A stretch of DNA of 44,140 nucleotides, from assembly GCA_946480295.1 (NCBI GenBank), contig CAMLIT010000021.1, forward strand, positions 1 to 44,140. Reading direction: 5' to 3'. Below are positions 42,351 to 44,140 of the stretch, one piece after another (within the stretch, counting starts at the first letter, position 1; the number at the start of each line of letters is the position of its first letter). Both the position numbers and the translations under genes were made by a program. This DNA comes from an uncultured Gemmatimonadota bacterium. Lineage in GTDB: Bacteria > Gemmatimonadota > Gemmatimonadetes > Gemmatimonadales > Gemmatimonadaceae. A model generated the notes under the pieces. The model saw only the letters and a program-made list of their open reading frames with translations, was not told where the DNA came from and ran no database searches.

Positions 42351-42684
42351 TGCGGACTCCTCGCACTATTGCGCCTGCCGGCGACGACGCCTCGGCGATG
42401 CCGTCACGATCGTGCAACGGTTCGTACGACGGTGCGATGCACGCGTTGCGCGATCGTGACGCGTTGGCGGCCGTCCCGTGTCGCGCCGCAACCATGTTTG
42501 CGGCGGCCGAGAATGGGAGGCACCAATGGCTGCACCGGGCTTCGACATCGAGTCGCATCACACGACTCGGACGGGCGCGGCGATGATGGCTCGACGCGGC
42601 CGCCGCGCGGGACCTTCCTCGCGCCTCGTCGCGGACGACTGCCGAGGCGGATACATTCCGGAAGGACAATCGCCAACGCCGCCC
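42351..42684. other. 334-bp divergent spacer with a large imperfect palindrome
   Basis: No gene is supported. Arms 42402-42419 and 42444-42461 pair over 18 bp with one mismatch around a 24-nt centre that itself contains TCGTACGA. A second dyad CGAGTCG-N7-CGACTCG lies at 42549-42569. No 11-bp Pho repeats are visible. These are candidate regulatory sites for ppk1 or the divergent gene. Confidence 0.6.
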
Positions 42685-44140
42685 ATGTCGACGCTGTTCA
42701 TCAATCGCGAGCTGAGCTGGCTCGCCTTCAACCGCCGCGTCCTGCACGAGGCCCTCGACGAGCGCAATCCGCTCCTCGAGCGCGTGAAGTTCCTCGCGAT
42801 CTTCTCCAACAACCTGGACGAGTTCTACATGGTCCGGGTGGCCGGGCTGCGCCGTCAGGTGGCCGCGGGGGTCGTCACCACCCCCGCCGACGGCCTCACG
42901 CCCCGCGAGCAGCTCGACGCGATCGATCGCATGGTGCGCGAGCAGCTCGCCCTCCAGCGCCAGTGCCTCGACGACCTGCTGGCGCGGCTCGGGGAGCAGG
43001 GCATCCGCCTCGTGAGCATGGACGAGCTCACGCACACCGAATGGAGCGCGGTCGACGAGTTCTTCGAGTCGCAGGTCTTCCCGGTCCTCACTCCGCTCGC
43101 CGTCGACCCGGCGCACCCGTTCCCGTACATCTCGAACCTCTCCCTTTCGCTCGCCGTCGACATCCGCGACCCCGCGACCGGCGAGGACCGCTTCGCGCGC
43201 GTGAAGGTGCCGAAGCGGCTGCCGCGCTTCGTCCCGGTCGCCGGGCGGCCGCTCCACTTCGTCCCCCTCGAGCAGGTCATCGGCGCCAACCTCGGCGCGC
43301 TCTTCTCCGGGATGGAGATCCGCGGCTGGAGCACCTTCCGCATCACGCGCTACTCCGACCTCGACCTGCCCGTCGAGGAGCCGGAGGACCTGCTCGCCGT
43401 GATCGAGGAGCAGGTGTTCGCGCGCCGCTTCGGCGAGGTGGTGCGGCTCGAGGTGCAGGACCGCATGCCGCCGCAGATCCGCGCCCTGCTCCTCGAGGAG
43501 CTCCAGGGCGAGGATGTCCCGGGCGCGGCGCTCCTGACCGAGGGCGACGTCCAGCAGGTGGGCTCCCTCCTCGACCTCACCGACCTGTTCGCGCTCGCCC
43601 AGCTCGACCTCCCCGCGCTCAAGGACACGCCCTTCACGCCGGCCGTCCCGCCGGAGCTGCGCGACCAGGCGCGATCCGTGTTCGACGTCGTGCGCGAGCG
43701 CGACGTGCTGGTGCACCACCCGTACGAGTCCTTCTCGGCGAGCGTGGAGCGATTCCTCCAGTCCGCGGCGCGCGATCCCAACGTCCTCGCGATCAAGCTC
43801 ACGCTGTACCGGACGTCCGGCGACACGAGCATCGTCGCCGCGCTGCGCGAGGCGGCGCAGTCGGGGAAGCAGGTGGCCGTCATCGTCGAGCTGAAGGCGC
43901 GCTTCGAGGAGGCGAACAACATCTCCTGGGCGCGCACCCTGGAGGACGTCGGCGTGCACGTCTCGTATGGCTCGGCGGCGCTCAAGACGCACGCGAAGGT
44001 CGCGCTCGTGGTGCGCAAGGAGGCGGAGGGGATCCGACGCTACGTCCACCTCGGCACCGGGAACTACAATGCGCGCACCGCGCGCCAGTACACCGACCTC
44101 GGCCTGCTCACCGCCAGCCCGTCGATCGGCGCCGACGTGA
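42685..44140 (+). CDS. ppk1: Polyphosphate kinase PPK1 (3' end cut by window)
   Basis: 485 codons are visible and the frame is open at the edge. It reversibly makes polyphosphate from ATP. The N domain starts FINRELSWLAFNRRVLHEA, the FSNNLDEFYMVRVAGL motif follows, then PVLTPLAVDPAHPFP and the HHPYESFSASVERFL start of the catalytic core. The autophosphorylated histidine is His436 (LKTHAKVALVV), corresponding to E. coli His435. About 200 C-terminal residues are missing. Its place after the pho/pst genes fits a role in phosphate storage, but no Pho box was found upstream. The ribosome site is weak (GGAAGGA is about 20 nt away). Confidence 0.95.
   Translation, partial: MSTLFINRELSWLAFNRRVLHEALDERNPLLERVKFLAIFSNNLDEFYMVRVAGLRRQVAAGVVTTPADGLTPREQLDAIDRMVREQLALQRQCLDDLLARLGEQGIRLVSMDELTHTEWSAVDEFFESQVFPVLTPLAVDPAHPFPYISNLSLSLAVDIRDPATGEDRFARVKVPKRLPRFVPVAGRPLHFVPLEQVIGANLGALFSGMEIRGWSTFRITRYSDLDLPVEEPEDLLAVIEEQVFARRFGEVVRLEVQDRMPPQIRALLLEELQGEDVPGAALLTEGDVQQVGSLLDLTDLFALAQLDLPALKDTPFTPAVPPELRDQARSVFDVVRERDVLVHHPYESFSASVERFLQSAARDPNVLAIKLTLYRTSGDTSIVAALREAAQSGKQVAVIVELKARFEEANNISWARTLEDVGVHVSYGSAALKTHAKVALVVRKEAEGIRRYVHLGTGNYNARTARQYTDLGLLTASPSIGADV

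Noticed and set aside
42404..42676. Small minus-strand frame in the ppk1 spacer
   Set aside because: Arg-rich shadow composition with no ribosome site, crossing the palindromes; not supported as a gene.

Overview
The window is about 70% G+C, with short gaps, many 4-base start/stop overlaps, Gram-negative outer-membrane proteins (SusC/SusD pair, porin, lipoproteins) and Pho genes. SusC/SusD, sortilin-type beta-propeller exoproteins and small family-specific hypotheticals in such a high-GC genome point to Gemmatimonadota (Gemmatirosa/Gemmatimonas-like). That assignment is inference; no rRNA gene is present.

Layout. 1-3008 (-): a secreted sortilin/BNR propeller protein cut by the window edge. 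3181-5612 (+): a PQQ alcohol dehydrogenase lipoprotein with lanthanide-type metal ligands, and its c-type cytochrome. 5637-7195 (-): small membrane and hypothetical genes. 7708-12530 (+): a SusC/SusD outer-membrane import pair whose susC has an in-frame TAG. 12665-16112 (+): dipeptidyl peptidase IV and an M24 proline peptidase. 16280-23161 (+): a seven-gene, translationally coupled operon for 4-hydroxyproline: GntR/FCD regulator, ketoglutarate-semialdehyde dehydrogenase, hydroxyproline 2-epimerase, three-subunit D-hydroxyproline dehydrogenase and a DapA-family deaminase. 23256-30830 (+): GH27 alpha-galactosidase, six-hairpin glycosidase, GH2 enzyme and aldose 1-epimerase. 30928-39142 (+): a small hypothetical, then phoB-phoR and pstS-pstC-pstA-pstB-pstB-phoU. 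39446-41837 (+): a porin and a second pstS. 41791-42350 (-): two small genes. 42685-end (+): ppk1, cut by the edge.

How it fits together. Peptidases that cut at proline, complete hydroxyproline catabolism and alpha/beta-galactosidases lie side by side behind a SusCD transporter. Plant hydroxyproline-rich glycoproteins (extensins, arabinogalactan proteins) carry both hydroxyproline and galactose, so the middle of the window may be a utilisation island for them. The right third is a phosphate-starvation regulon: three transcription units carry the same TTAC-type boxes at 11-bp periodicity, and a fourth weaker box precedes phoB.

Two further signals stand out. A family of GC-rich heptamer-built elements (GCGGGAC, GCGGGAG, GAGGGTC, GCGGAAA types), often hairpin-forming, sits within a few bases of stop codons. 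In pstB and the epimerase gene these elements appear to be translated as N-terminal extensions. The TAG codon in susC interrupts an otherwise intact 1076-residue frame.
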